Shown: positions 8,207 through 17,290 of the stretch, piece after piece | Position numbering within the stretch: the first letter of the stretch is position 1 | Layout: each line of letters starts with the position of its first letter | Assembly (NCBI GenBank): GCA_964464925.1 | Contig: CAYXLI010000009.1 | Location: 124,001 to 188,000 of the forward strand | Direction: 5' to 3' | DNA: 64,000 nucleotides | Source: CAYXLI01 sp964464925 | GTDB taxonomy: Bacteria > Acidobacteriota > Terriglobia > Bryobacterales > Bryobacteraceae | The notes under the pieces: generated by a model | Seen by the model: only the letters and a program-made list of their open reading frames with translations | What the model was told of the DNA's origin: nothing | The model's database searches: none | Made by a program: the position numbers and the translations under genes

Positions 8207-10564
8207 TCACCAGGCAGGCGTGCCGTCAGCCTTGTAGGGAGCCCAGCAAAGTGCCAGCATCCGAATTGAAATGTTCGTCTTCTTTGGTTTGATACAGACC
8301 GTATCGAGTTGTTCCGTCGCCGGGTCTATCTTAGTTGCCAGCGCATCGACGTCGGTCTTGAACTGCTGGTTCAATGCATCGATCTCCGCCTGTACGGCCG
8401 CAACGTTTTCCTGCGCCCGGTTCACATCCTGATAGTCCTTCGTCGCCCTGCCTACCGAACGCGCCGCGGACGTCATGGCAGTGAGATTCGTCCTGCTGAG
8501 GACCTTCCTGCCCATGAATGCGCCGAGCAGGCTCGCTCCCACGGTCAGAACTGTTTGCAGGCCCTGCGTCTGTACCTGTTGGCGCTCCTTCTCCTCGTTT
8601 TGTTGGGCCTTGCGGAGGCGCTCCTGCAATGCGGCGAGTTTCGGGGCGTAGTCCCGCTGGATTTCTCCGGTCTGCCGGTCGCGCTCTTCCCGGGCTGCCT
8701 GCTGCAAGCGTACCCGGAAGTCTCTCTCGGATTCGCCTGGATTCGATTTGATGTCGAGCGCTGGGCTGTGCAGAATCGTGAACTGCTGGCAACCATACAG
8801 CCAGTTCGCGAAGTCCTTTTGCCACTGAGTCCAGCTGTTCGGTTGAGCCGCCAGAGCGGGCAACGTGGTGAACTGTGCTCCCTCGGCTGGAGCCTTCTCT
8901 AACTCGTTCACGTCAATATCGGATTCTGTTGCTTCCTCCCATTGCACCGGAACACTGTCGTCTTTTATGGGACCGAGAAAGACCTTGTCCTGTGCCTCAT
9001 TCACGCTATTCTTCGGATCGCTGTACTGGATTCGGGAAGCCCCGATGACCATTGGATGGTAGATTACCTGCGATGCTCCCCGCGCCGGCAGATAAACCTG
9101 ATTGATTTCAGGCGGCAGCACCGGTGGCGGAACCACGGCCTTCTCAGGTGCTTTCGAGAGTGCGGACGGCGATGCTCTCTCTCCCAGCAGCTCCTTTACC
9201 TGGGCGCGCGTCAGCGGCCCACGCAGGTAACTCAGCGCCCAGCGGCTTTCAAAAACCACCGGATGATCCTCATGCACGTTGTTCATGAGGAAAACGCGCT
9301 TGCCCAAACTGGAGAGCAGGTCATTCATCTGGCTGCGATCGAAATGAGCGCCGCTATCGGCCGAAGCGCTGGCCAGACCGTCGAGAAGCCGATCCTTATC
9401 CCGCTGCGTCTGCAGGCGGCCAATGAACCAGGTGCCGCAATTGGCGAGTCCTTTGTAATCGAGGTCGACCGGGTTCTGCGTCGCCAGCGCGATCCCTACA
9501 CCGAAGGCACGCGCCTGCTTCAATAATGTGAGCAGCGGCTTCTTTGTCGGCGGATTGGCGACCGGCGGGAAATAGCCGAAGATCTCATCCATGTAAAGAA
9601 TGGCGCGCAGGCTGGTGGTTCCCGATTGCGCGCGCGTCCAGCTTAGAAACTCGTTTAGTACGAGCGACACGAAGAAGAGGCGCTCCGAATCGGATAGATG
9701 CGAAATCGACAAGATCGCTAGACGCGGCTTGCCTTCTTCCGTGTGGAGCAGCTTGTCGATATCCATCGGATCGCCGTCCAGCCATGCTTCGAAACCAGGC
9801 GAGGCGAGCAGATTGTTCAAACTCATCGCCAGTTCAAACCGTTCCTTCGCGGGATAGAACGACTCGAGATCCAGCACACCTACGCGGGTGACCTGCGGGT
9901 TTTGGATCTGCGCGATGAGCGACGGCAGATCGAGCGTCTGGCCTTCCTTCCATGCTTTATCGAAGAGCGTAGAGAGCAGGATGTGTTTGCGGCTTTTCAG
10001 CGGCTCGGCATCGATGCCCATCAGGGAAAGCAGGGCCGTGGCGGTAGTGCCTACGCGGTCGCGCATGGCCTCCGTGTCGTCTGGGGAAGTCGGAGGCGCG
10101 AAGGATCGCAGGATGGAAAGCGGCAGGCCGGCGGAACTTCCGGGCGTGTAGATGGCGAAGTTGGCTGATTGTTGCAGTTTTCGGATGCGTTCGCCGGACT
10201 GGCCCCACTTGGCGAGGCCTTCGCTCCACATCTTGGCTTGTTGTTCCGCGAATTGGGTTGTGGTCAGGCCCTGGGACTTCGCCTCGTCCTCGTTGATCCA
10301 AGGTTCAAAGTCCTCCGGCTTCAGATCCGGAAACTGCAGGAGCAGGTTCGTGAGGTCCCCCTTTGGATCGATGATGAGGGCCGGAATGCCATCGATCGCG
10401 GCTTCTTCGAGCAGATCGATGCAGAGACCGGTCTTGCCGCTGCCTGTCATACCCACGCACACGGCGTGAGTGACCAAATCCTTGCTGTCGTACAGGAGGA
10501 GCGAATCGGGCTGATCCTTGAGCCGCCCGAGGTAAAAGGAACCAAGCTTTTCGAAGTCCTGCAT
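8207..10564 (-). CDS. HerA/VirB4-like ATP-binding protein with C-terminal coiled coil
   Basis: 785 residues. Walker A is GMTGSGKTG near residue 38. A DPKGDL motif follows near 65, Walker B is LYMDEIFGYFPP near 320, and a sensor-like ATQNPVDLDYKG lies near 365. This is the layout of HerA-like hexameric ATPases and DNA translocases. Residues from about 600 to 740 form a predicted coiled coil rich in Gln, Glu, Arg and Ala, with a short hydrophobic stretch (TVGASLLGAFMG). Members of this group move DNA or protein, but which one this does is unknown. No nuclease partner such as NurA or defence gene lies beside it. A TAAATT hexamer ends 8 nt before the ATG. Confidence 0.75.
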   Translation of the reverse strand: MQDFEKLGSFYLGRLKDQPDSLLLYDSKDLVTHAVCVGMTGSGKTGLCIDLLEEAAIDGIPALIIDPKGDLTNLLLQFPDLKPEDFEPWINEDEAKSQGLTTTQFAEQQAKMWSEGLAKWGQSGERIRKLQQSANFAIYTPGSSAGLPLSILRSFAPPTSPDDTEAMRDRVGTTATALLSLMGIDAEPLKSRKHILLSTLFDKAWKEGQTLDLPSLIAQIQNPQVTRVGVLDLESFYPAKERFELAMSLNNLLASPGFEAWLDGDPMDIDKLLHTEEGKPRLAILSISHLSDSERLFFVSLVLNEFLSWTRAQSGTTSLRAILYMDEIFGYFPPVANPPTKKPLLTLLKQARAFGVGIALATQNPVDLDYKGLANCGTWFIGRLQTQRDKDRLLDGLASASADSGAHFDRSQMNDLLSSLGKRVFLMNNVHEDHPVVFESRWALSYLRGPLTRAQVKELLGERASPSALSKAPEKAVVPPPVLPPEINQVYLPARGASQVIYHPMVIGASRIQYSDPKNSVNEAQDKVFLGPIKDDSVPVQWEEATESDIDVNELEKAPAEGAQFTTLPALAAQPNSWTQWQKDFANWLYGCQQFTILHSPALDIKSNPGESERDFRVRLQQAAREERDRQTGEIQRDYAPKLAALQERLRKAQQNEEKERQQVQTQGLQTVLTVGASLLGAFMGRKVLSRTNLTAMTSAARSVGRATKDYQDVNRAQENVAAVQAEIDALNQQFKTDVDALATKIDPATEQLDTVCIKPKKTNISIRMLALCWAPYKADGTPAW

Positions 10565-10603
10565 GTAGTTTTAATTTAGCGGAGGTAGCGGAGGAGGCGG
10601 CGC

Positions 10604-13096
10604 TTATAGTTCGAGGTTCCGCAAACGCAGAGCGTTCGAGATGACCGATACGGAACTGAAGGTCATGGCCGCGCTGGCGATCATGGGGCTCAATAAGAGG
10701 CCGAAGAATGGGTAGAGCACGCCGGCGGCAATCGGCACGCCGAGCAGGTTGTAGACGAACGCAAAGAACAGGTTCTGACGGATGTTTCGCATCGTGCCGT
10801 CGCTGAGGCGCCGGGCGCGCACGATGGCACGAAGATCTCCTTTCACTAAGGTGATGCGCGCGCTCTCGATAGCTACGTCCGTACCTGTGCCCATCGCGAT
10901 GCCGACTTCGGCCTGTGCCAGTGCGGGCGCATCGTTGATGCCATCTCCGGCCATAGCGACTCGCTTGCCTTGTTGCTGTAGTGCCCGGATCACCTGCGCC
11001 TTGCCCTCCGGCTTCACACCGGCCCGCACTTCGTCGATGCCAAGCTTGTCAGCCACAGCCCGAGCGGTACTCTCGTTATCTCCAGTGACCATCACGACCC
11101 GGATGTTCTCGGCGCGGAGCAGCCTGATTGCTTCGGGCGTGGAGGCCTTGATCGGATCAGCGATGGCGAGCATACCGGCCGGCAGCCCGTCGACCGTGAG
11201 GAAGACCGTGGTCTGACCTTGCTGGCGATGCTCCTCCGGTCGAAAGCCGGTGGGGTCGTTCGTGACTGCGATCCGTTTGCCGTCGACTATACCGGATACA
11301 CCCTGCCCTGTGGTCGATTGGAACTGCTCGGCTTTGCCGAGTGTGAGGCCGCGCGCCGCGCTCACGATTGCCGTGGCGAGCGGGTGTTCGCTGGCCTGTT
11401 CGACACTTGCGGCCCAGCGGAGAACCTGCTCCTGAGTAAATCCATTCGCCGTAGTGATGGAGACCACCTTTGGTTTGCCTTCCGTGAGCGTGCCCGTCTT
11501 ATCGACAACGAGCGTATCGATCTTCTCCAGCACCTCCAGTGCTTCCGCATTTCTGATGAGCACGCCAGCCGTCGCGCCACGGCCGGTGCCGACCATAATC
11601 GACATGGGCGTTGCCAGACCCAGCGCACACGGGCAGGCAATGATCAGGACGGCTACCGCGTTCACGAGCGCATGCGCCAGTCTCGGTTCGGGCCCGTAGA
11701 TCGCCCACGCCGCGAATGTCACGATCGAAACCAATAGCACGGCCGGAACGAACCAGGCCGCGACCACGTCAGCAAGGCGCTGGATCGGCGCCCGTGTCCG
11801 TTGCGCCTCATTGACCATCCGAACAATCTGCGCTAATAGTGTCTCCGATCCAACGCGGTCGGCTTTCATCACAAACGAGCCGGTTCCGTTCACGGTGCCG
11901 CCAACGACGCGGTCACCCGGTTGTTTCTCGATCGGAATCGGTTCGCCGCTCACCATCGATTCGTCGACCGGGCTTGCCCCTTCCGTAACGATACCGTCGA
12001 CCGGAACTTTTTCACCCGGCCGCACGCGCAAAAGCATCCCGGGATGCACATCTGCCAGAGGGATGTCCTGCTCCGTGCCGGCGAGGCGCGCCGTCTTTGG
12101 CGCGAGGCCGAGAAGGGCGCGGATGGCGCTGCTGGTTCGGCCGCGGGCTCGCAATTCCAGCACCTGACCAAGCAGCACCAGTGTGACAATCACGGCGGCG
12201 GGTTCAAAGTAAACGGCGAGGTGGCCGTCGGTGCGGAACGAATCAGGGAATATGTCAGGAATCAGCGTCGCCACGACACTGTATAGGTATGCCGCGCCAG
12301 TGCCGAGCGCGATCAGCGTGAACATGTTCAGGCTGCGGTTGCGGATGGAGAGCCACCCGCGTTCAAAGAGGGGCCAGCCGGCCCAGAGGACAACGGGAGT
12401 TGCGAGTGCGAACTCGATCCAGGTCATCCACGCGCTCTCCGGCAGGAACATCATTACGAGCAGAGGGACCGACAGAACCGCGCTGATGCGAAACCGCCGC
12501 TGCATGTCTGCGAGTTCGGGATTTGCTTCCTCCGCCACAACTTCACGCGGTTCAAGCGCCATACCGCACTTGGGACATGAGCCTGGGTGATCGCTCACTA
12601 CCTCCGGATGCATGGGGCAGGTGTACTCAGTCTTCATCGCAGGTGGCGCGATGCTCTCCGGCTCGAGGGCCATGCCGCACTTGGGGCATGCGCCGGGTTT
12701 AGGCTCGCGTACTTCCGGGTCCATGGGGCAGACCCACAGGACGCCTTCAGCCGCCTGCGGAGGGAGTTGCGGGTGCAGGTACTTCTCCGGCTCCGCTTCG
12801 AATTTGTGAACGCAGCCCTGGCTACAGAAGTAATACGCATCGCCGTTGTGCATGACGGCGCCGGCGGCATGGGCGGGATCCACCTTCATGTGGCAGACCG
12901 GGTCCTCGACGAGTTTTGGTGCAGGCTTCAGGTACTTTTCGGGATCGAGAGAGAATTTTTGCGCGCAGCTTTTGGCGCAAAAGTAATAGGTCTTGCCCTC
13001 ATGATCTACGGTAGCCGCTGCACGGTCCGGTTGCACCGTCATCCCGCAGACGGGGTCTATCTCCCCGCTACGCGGCTGAAAAATGGGCAGTGACAT
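10604..13096 (-). CDS. copA: Copper-type P1B ATPase with tandem YHS and HMBD modules
   Basis: 830 residues. The N-terminus has two YHS domains (DPVCGMTV near residue 14, DPVCHMKV near 65, each ending in FC...C) and two heavy-metal-binding modules (CPMDPEV...CPKCGMALEP near 120 and CPMHPEV...CPKCGMALEP near 160). The P-type core has the CPC transmembrane motif in IIACPCALGLATP, the phosphorylation site DKTGTLTEGKP, MVTGDN and GDGINDAPALAQ. CPC indicates monovalent copper or silver export across the inner membrane. The usual GMxCxxC domain is absent. A strong Shine-Dalgarno (AGGGAGGTG) precedes the ATG. Confidence 0.9.
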   Translation of the reverse strand: MSLPIFQPRSGEIDPVCGMTVQPDRAAATVDHEGKTYYFCAKSCAQKFSLDPEKYLKPAPKLVEDPVCHMKVDPAHAAGAVMHNGDAYYFCSQGCVHKFEAEPEKYLHPQLPPQAAEGVLWVCPMDPEVREPKPGACPKCGMALEPESIAPPAMKTEYTCPMHPEVVSDHPGSCPKCGMALEPREVVAEEANPELADMQRRFRISAVLSVPLLVMMFLPESAWMTWIEFALATPVVLWAGWPLFERGWLSIRNRSLNMFTLIALGTGAAYLYSVVATLIPDIFPDSFRTDGHLAVYFEPAAVIVTLVLLGQVLELRARGRTSSAIRALLGLAPKTARLAGTEQDIPLADVHPGMLLRVRPGEKVPVDGIVTEGASPVDESMVSGEPIPIEKQPGDRVVGGTVNGTGSFVMKADRVGSETLLAQIVRMVNEAQRTRAPIQRLADVVAAWFVPAVLLVSIVTFAAWAIYGPEPRLAHALVNAVAVLIIACPCALGLATPMSIMVGTGRGATAGVLIRNAEALEVLEKIDTLVVDKTGTLTEGKPKVVSITTANGFTQEQVLRWAASVEQASEHPLATAIVSAARGLTLGKAEQFQSTTGQGVSGIVDGKRIAVTNDPTGFRPEEHRQQGQTTVFLTVDGLPAGMLAIADPIKASTPEAIRLLRAENIRVVMVTGDNESTARAVADKLGIDEVRAGVKPEGKAQVIRALQQQGKRVAMAGDGINDAPALAQAEVGIAMGTGTDVAIESARITLVKGDLRAIVRARRLSDGTMRNIRQNLFFAFVYNLLGVPIAAGVLYPFFGLLLSPMIASAAMTFSSVSVISNALRLRNLEL

Positions 13097-13119
13097 AACA
13101 CCTCCCTTTTTAGATGACG

Positions 13120-13935
13120 CTAAGTTTCGTCGGGCTTCACACCAACAATCGCGATGCCGGCGCCGTCGGCTTCGCGCAGCATCTCTTCCCGGTCGAGTAA
13201 GAGCGTACGGCCCGCGTCGATAGCCATCGCGGTCGTGCCTGTTTCCCTCATCACCATAATCGTATCTATGCCCGCAACCGGGACATCGAACAGCATATGG
13301 CTGCGGCCTTTCGATACTTTGACAAGCCGAAGCGGCTTGCCGTTTACCAGTGAGGCGGCACGGCGCAGCATAGCGTCCGTACCTTCCATAGCCTCAACGG
13401 CGACACAGGCACGTTCGGCGATCACAACGCTCTGGCCGATGTCGAAACCGGCTAGCGCATTCGCCACCCTGCGGCCGTAGTGCAGGTCGTTTTCTTCGTC
13501 CTTGCCGGGCTTGCGGCGCGTTAGCGCACCCTCTCCGGCCAGCAACGGCTTTAACAAGCGGGTGGAATCGCCAAGCCGGATGCCTTCGTCTTCGAGCACC
13601 TTCGCGACGCCGCCAATGAGTGCCGCTGTGTTCTTGCCTTTCAAGGCGAAGAGAAGCTTTGCGAGCCGCCAGTCCGGCTGTATGGAGGAGAAGATCTTCG
13701 TATGCTTCACCTGGCCGGCCATGATGACTTCAGTGATACTTTCGCCTTTGAGAATCTCGATCAGCTTACTCAATTGGCCAAGCGAGATCCAATACGTCCG
13801 CGGCACAAGAGACTCGATCTCGCGAGAGGCCTCTTCCTCGATACCGATCGCAATGACATCGTGTCCGAGTGACTTCGCGGTTTCCAGCGCGAGCACAGGG
13901 AAACGCCCATTGCCGCAGATGACGCCGTATCTCAC
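13120..13935 (-). CDS. lpxI: UDP-2,3-diacylglucosamine diphosphatase LpxI
   Basis: 271 residues. The beginning MRYGVICGNGRFPVLALETAK and the stretch MAGQVKHTKIF are typical of LpxI (formerly DUF1009). LpxI replaces LpxH in many bacteria and hydrolyses UDP-diacylglucosamine to lipid X in lipid A synthesis. The ATG overlaps the lpxA stop as ATGA, so the two are translationally coupled. LpxI next to lpxA and fabZ is a known arrangement and supports the call. Confidence 0.92.
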   Translation of the reverse strand: MRYGVICGNGRFPVLALETAKSLGHDVIAIGIEEEASREIESLVPRTYWISLGQLSKLIEILKGESITEVIMAGQVKHTKIFSSIQPDWRLAKLLFALKGKNTAALIGGVAKVLEDEGIRLGDSTRLLKPLLAGEGALTRRKPGKDEENDLHYGRRVANALAGFDIGQSVVIAERACVAVEAMEGTDAMLRRAASLVNGKPLRLVKVSKGRSHMLFDVPVAGIDTIMVMRETGTTAMAIDAGRTLLLDREEMLREADGAGIAIVGVKPDET

Positions 13936-14708
13936 TTGACGAACCCGCGCTGGCTGGATTGCACAAAGGCGATCAGTTCCTCGATCTCGGCGGTCTGGGG
14001 CACCTCCGCCCGTACGCGCTCCAGCGCTTGCGAAGTATTCAGTCCCGCCCGTGTGAGAAGGCGGAATGTGGTCTGTAACGCTTCGATGGATTCTGTTGAG
14101 AAGCCACGGCGTTCCAGGCCCACGCGGTTTGCCCCGAAGATCTTGTTCTCACGGACGCTGACGGAATTCGAAAATGGCAGCACATCCTGCGTGATGACGC
14201 TGTAGGCGCCCACGATCGCGTGGCGGCCGACACGGCAGAACTGGTGCACTCCGGAAAAAGCGCCCATGACCGCCCAATCGCTAATGAGGACGTGTCCAGC
14301 CAGGCCCACCGAGTTTGCCAGGATCGTGTGGTTTCCGACCTGTACGTCATGCGCGACATGGACATAGACCATGAACAGATTGTCCGACCCAATGCGTGTG
14401 ACCATGCCGCCGCCTTCGGTCCCGCGATGAATACTGACAAACTCGCGAATACGGTTGCGATTGCCGATGATCGTTTCGGAAAGCTCGCCGTGATACTTCA
14501 GGTCCTGAGGCGCGAACCCCACGCTCGACTGAGGATAGAACGTGTTGTCCTCACCAATGGTAAGCGGCCCCTCGGCGCAGACATGGGAGAGCAAGCGTGT
14601 ACGGGCGCCGATTCGCACAGGGCCTCCGATCACACAGAACGGGCCTATTTCGGCAGTTGGATCGATTTCCGCTTTTGGGTCAACAATCGCGGAGGGATGG
14701 ATGGGCAT
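13932..14708 (-). CDS. lpxA: UDP-N-acetylglucosamine acyltransferase
   Basis: 258 residues, the standard LpxA length. LpxA performs the first step of lipid A synthesis in the cytoplasm. The N-terminal two-thirds is a hexapeptide-repeat left-handed beta helix starting at HPSAIVDPKAEI. The catalytic His is in VHVAHDVQVGNH. The C-terminal helical domain ends near residue 255. The start lies 6 nt after the fabZ stop and the end overlaps lpxI, so fabZ-lpxA-lpxI form one operon and the cell envelope should contain lipid A. Confidence 0.95.
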   Translation of the reverse strand: MPIHPSAIVDPKAEIDPTAEIGPFCVIGGPVRIGARTRLLSHVCAEGPLTIGEDNTFYPQSSVGFAPQDLKYHGELSETIIGNRNRIREFVSIHRGTEGGGMVTRIGSDNLFMVYVHVAHDVQVGNHTILANSVGLAGHVLISDWAVMGAFSGVHQFCRVGRHAIVGAYSVITQDVLPFSNSVSVRENKIFGANRVGLERRGFSTESIEALQTTFRLLTRAGLNTSQALERVRAEVPQTAEIEELIAFVQSSQRGFVK

Positions 14709-14714
14709 GGCTCT

Positions 14715-15173
14715 CTACGCCGTGGGAGGTTGCCAGGCGGCCTTGTCCACCAACGTGCAGACCAGTTCCGCCTCCGCGGCGATGTTGCCGTCTACGAGGG
14801 CCTTGCACTGCATCTTCGCCACGCTCGGTTTCAGCTTGAGGAATGACACCTCAAGGCGAAGTTGATCGCCGGGTACCACCGGACGGCGGAACTTCGCTTC
14901 ATTGATGGCGGCAAGGAACACCAGCTTCTGATTGCGATCCTGGATGCGCTTCAACACCAGGACGCCGGCGACCTGTGCCATCGCTTCGACGATCAAGACA
15001 CCGGGCATGACCGGATTGCCAGGGAAATGTCCGGTGAAGTGCGGCTCATTGCAGGTAACGTTCTTAATACCTACTACGCGCATGTCTTCCAATTCCACTA
15101 TCCGGTCGACCAAAAGGAATGGATAGCGGTGAGGAAGAACCTCCTCAATGGCCTTTATGTCCAAGGTTTGCAT
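14715..15173 (-). CDS. fabZ: 3-hydroxyacyl-ACP dehydratase
   Basis: 152 residues. The hot-dog-fold motif HFTGHFPGNPVMPGVLIVEAMAQ carries the catalytic His and Glu of FabZ. The enzyme dehydrates 3-hydroxyacyl-ACP in fatty acid elongation and competes with LpxA for its substrate, which explains the operon with lpxA. An extended -10 (TGTTATAAT) ends 11 nt before the ATG. Confidence 0.95.
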   Translation of the reverse strand: MQTLDIKAIEEVLPHRYPFLLVDRIVELEDMRVVGIKNVTCNEPHFTGHFPGNPVMPGVLIVEAMAQVAGVLVLKRIQDRNQKLVFLAAINEAKFRRPVVPGDQLRLEVSFLKLKPSVAKMQCKALVDGNIAAEAELVCTLVDKAAWQPPTA

Positions 15174-15183
15174 GCGGTCTCGT

Positions 15184-15193
15184 TATTATAACA
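15184..15193. promoter_or_regulatory. Overlapping divergent -10 elements between fabZ and the M20 peptidase
   Basis: Only 23 bp separate the two divergent start codons. The minus strand reads TGTTATAAT (15193-15185), ending 11 nt before the fabZ ATG. The plus strand reads TATTAT (15184-15189), ending 7 nt before the GTG at 15197. The same A/T-rich core therefore offers a -10 to both genes, and the two promoters should exclude each other. Confidence 0.5.
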
Positions 15194-15196
15194 ATC

Positions 15197-16336
15197 GTGA
15201 ACGAAATCGTTTCCCTTGTGCGTTCCAAACAGGCTGAGCTGATCGCGTTCCTTCGCGAGCTGGTGGAGTGTGAATCGCCGAGCGGCGACCCTGCCGCGAT
15301 AGCCAGGTTCGCGGACCTGTTCGAGAACCGGGTAGCCGACATTGCAAAGGTCCGACGCGTGAAAGGCGGCAAATTCGGACCGCATCTGCAGTGCGAATTC
15401 GAGTTGCCGGGGAGCAGGAAGAAGGGGCAGATCCTCGCATTGGGCCACTCCGATACCGTGTATCCGCTAGGGACGCTCGCCAACATGCCGTTCCGGGTGA
15501 AGGATGGGCGGATCTGGGGGCCGGGCGTACTCGATATGAAGGGGGGAGTCGCTTTCTTCGTTTACGCGATGCGCGTACTGCGCGAGTTGGACATGCCGGT
15601 CAACCGCAAGGTGGTCCTGCAACTCAACTCCGATGAAGAGGTGGGAAGCGAGTCGTCGCGAGCACTGACAGAGAAGGAGGCCCGGAGGAGTGTAGCCGTA
15701 CTGGTGCTCGAACCGGGGCAAGGACTGGAAGGCGCGGCGAAAACGGCGCGCAAAGGCGTCGGTGACTACACGGTGGTTGTAAAGGGCAAGCCCGCCCATG
15801 CCGGCGTCGACTTCGGAAGCGGGGCAAGCGCGATTCTGGAACTGGCGAGACAGATCGAGCGGATGGCAGGTTTTACGAATCTCCAAAAGGGGCTGACGGT
15901 GAACCCAGGCGTGATCTCGGGCGGTACGAGAACGAACGTGATTGCAGCCGAGGCCCGGGTGGAAGTTGATATAAGGATCTCTCGGATGAAGGATGCGGCC
16001 GGACTGGATAAGCAGTTCCGGTCACTGAGGCCCTTTGACAAACGCTGCACCCTTGAGGTTTCGGGCGGGTTGAACCGGCCACCGATGGAGAGGACCCCGG
16101 GCGTGGCGGCCCTGTACAAAACGGCCTGGAAGCTCGCGGCAGAGATGGGAGTAGATCTGAAAGAGCTCGCTACAGGAGGCGGTTCAGACGGGAACTTCAC
16201 GGCGGCACTCGGAGTGCCGACGCTGGATGGAATCGGCGCGGTCGGCGAAGGAGCTCACGCACCAACGGAAAGTATCCTGGTCGATCGCATCGCCGACCGC
16301 ACAGCATTGCTCGCGAAACTTGCCGCGAGTCTGTAA
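15197..16336 (+). CDS. M20-family metallopeptidase (carboxypeptidase G2-like)
   Basis: 379 residues from the GTG at 15197. The frame is open 26 codons further upstream, but that part lies inside fabZ and has no family-like sequence. Zinc-site motifs in order are ALGHSDTVYPLG, GVLDMKGGVAFF, NSDEEVGSESSR and, near the end, ATGGGSDGNF. A dimerisation domain sits in the middle (GKPAHAGVDFGSGASAI). The closest relatives are glutamate carboxypeptidases that remove a C-terminal amino acid. There is no signal peptide, so it should be cytoplasmic. The precise substrate is unknown. Confidence 0.87.
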   Translation: MNEIVSLVRSKQAELIAFLRELVECESPSGDPAAIARFADLFENRVADIAKVRRVKGGKFGPHLQCEFELPGSRKKGQILALGHSDTVYPLGTLANMPFRVKDGRIWGPGVLDMKGGVAFFVYAMRVLRELDMPVNRKVVLQLNSDEEVGSESSRALTEKEARRSVAVLVLEPGQGLEGAAKTARKGVGDYTVVVKGKPAHAGVDFGSGASAILELARQIERMAGFTNLQKGLTVNPGVISGGTRTNVIAAEARVEVDIRISRMKDAAGLDKQFRSLRPFDKRCTLEVSGGLNRPPMERTPGVAALYKTAWKLAAEMGVDLKELATGGGSDGNFTAALGVPTLDGIGAVGEGAHAPTESILVDRIADRTALLAKLAASL

Positions 16337-16339
16337 CGC

Positions 16340-16717
16340 TTAGCCCTTGTTGTAGTAGAAGCGCTCGTGGACGATCTGACCGTTCTTCCAGCGGCGTGCG
16401 GCCACCTGGGTGAGCGTGATGCGTAGGCCGCCCTTGAAGGTAACTTCGAGCGCCCACTCGGAGTAGGACACGTCACCATTGACAGCAGACCCGAGCAACT
16501 GCGCACCGTGGAAGACTTCGATCGAGTTCACGAACTCTTCCTCGCGCTTGCGATTCAGTGCCTTGCCGGCGAAGGGCTCGGCCGTGTTTTCCTGCATGAC
16601 GACATCATCGGCGTAGTACTTGTCAAATGCGCCCAGAATGTCGCCCGCGAGGATCTGCTCGTTTATCGCCTTATCGAGGGCGGTCACATCAAACTGGGTA
16701 GTAGCGGAAGTGTTCAT
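16340..16717 (-). CDS. NTF2/SnoaL-like small protein
   Basis: 125 residues with the pattern of a SnoaL-like cone fold: an N-terminal helix pair (DKAINEQILAGDILGAFDKYYADDVVMQ), central strands and a final strand with NGQIVHERFYY. A clear Shine-Dalgarno (AAGGAGAT) precedes the ATG. It lies 56 bp downstream of marR on the same strand and is plausibly cotranscribed with it. Members bind small hydrophobic ligands or act as isomerases and hydrolases; the function here is unknown. Confidence 0.75.
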   Translation of the reverse strand: MNTSATTQFDVTALDKAINEQILAGDILGAFDKYYADDVVMQENTAEPFAGKALNRKREEEFVNSIEVFHGAQLLGSAVNGDVSYSEWALEVTFKGGLRITLTQVAARRWKNGQIVHERFYYNKG

Positions 16718-16773
16718 TTCAAATCTCCTTTACGTGTTCACGATAGTCGTGTAGACGACTTTTAGGCCTGGAA

Positions 16774-17241
16774 TTAGCCTTCCTCACGCAGCAACTCCAG
16801 TAACCGGATCAGGTTCTGGGTATCGCGTTCGGAGAGCTTTTCAAATTGCTGTTTCAAAGATTGTTCCAGCGGCCGGTCGAGCGAGTTGACCAATTGGATG
16901 CCCTGCTGGGTGATGTTGGTGAGTACAACGCGGCGGTCTTCTTTACTGCGTTCGCGTGAGACCAGGCCGCGGGATTCCATTCGGTCGAGAAGTCGCGTGA
17001 TGTCCGGATCGTGAGTCACCATGCGATCCGCGATCTGCCCGCAGGTGACGCCATCCGGGTGCGAGCCGCGGAGAATGCGAAGCACGTTGTACTGCGTGTG
17101 GGACAAGCCGTTCGTCTTAAACAGCTCACCAATACGGAGTTCGATGTGCTCGTAGGTCCGCGCGAGGTTCAGGAAGGCTTCTTCTTCAGCCAAGCGCCAA
17201 GGCTTTGTTTGCTTGATCTCTTTGGCGAGCCGTCCTGCCAT
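16774..17241 (-). CDS. MarR-family transcriptional regulator
   Basis: 155 residues with a winged helix: helix-turn-helix TCGQIADRMVTHDPDITRLLDRMESRGLVSRERSKEDRRVVLTNIT, where DRR is the typical wing motif. Long N- and C-terminal helices serve dimerisation. MarR proteins usually repress their own operon and respond to small aromatic ligands. The upstream inverted repeat spans the promoter, which suggests autoregulation. The likely regulated partner is the NTF2-like gene downstream. Confidence 0.9.
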   Translation of the reverse strand: MAGRLAKEIKQTKPWRLAEEEAFLNLARTYEHIELRIGELFKTNGLSHTQYNVLRILRGSHPDGVTCGQIADRMVTHDPDITRLLDRMESRGLVSRERSKEDRRVVLTNITQQGIQLVNSLDRPLEQSLKQQFEKLSERDTQNLIRLLELLREEG

Positions 17242-17243
17242 GA

Positions 17244-17277
17244 CTTGATATTACTCGTGATGACGACTAATGTCAAG
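17244..17277 (-). promoter_or_regulatory. marR promoter inside an inverted repeat (probable MarR operator)
   Basis: On the minus strand TTGACA (17276-17271) is followed by a 17-bp spacer, TAATAT (17253-17248) and 6 nt to the ATG. The arms CTTGACATTA and TAATATCAAG form a 10-bp inverted repeat with one mismatch and a 14-bp spacer, covering both the -35 and -10. A dimeric repressor bound here would block RNA polymerase. The predicted transcript starts at or next to the ATG. Confidence 0.7.
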
Positions 17278-17290
17278 AGGATATTTTGGA

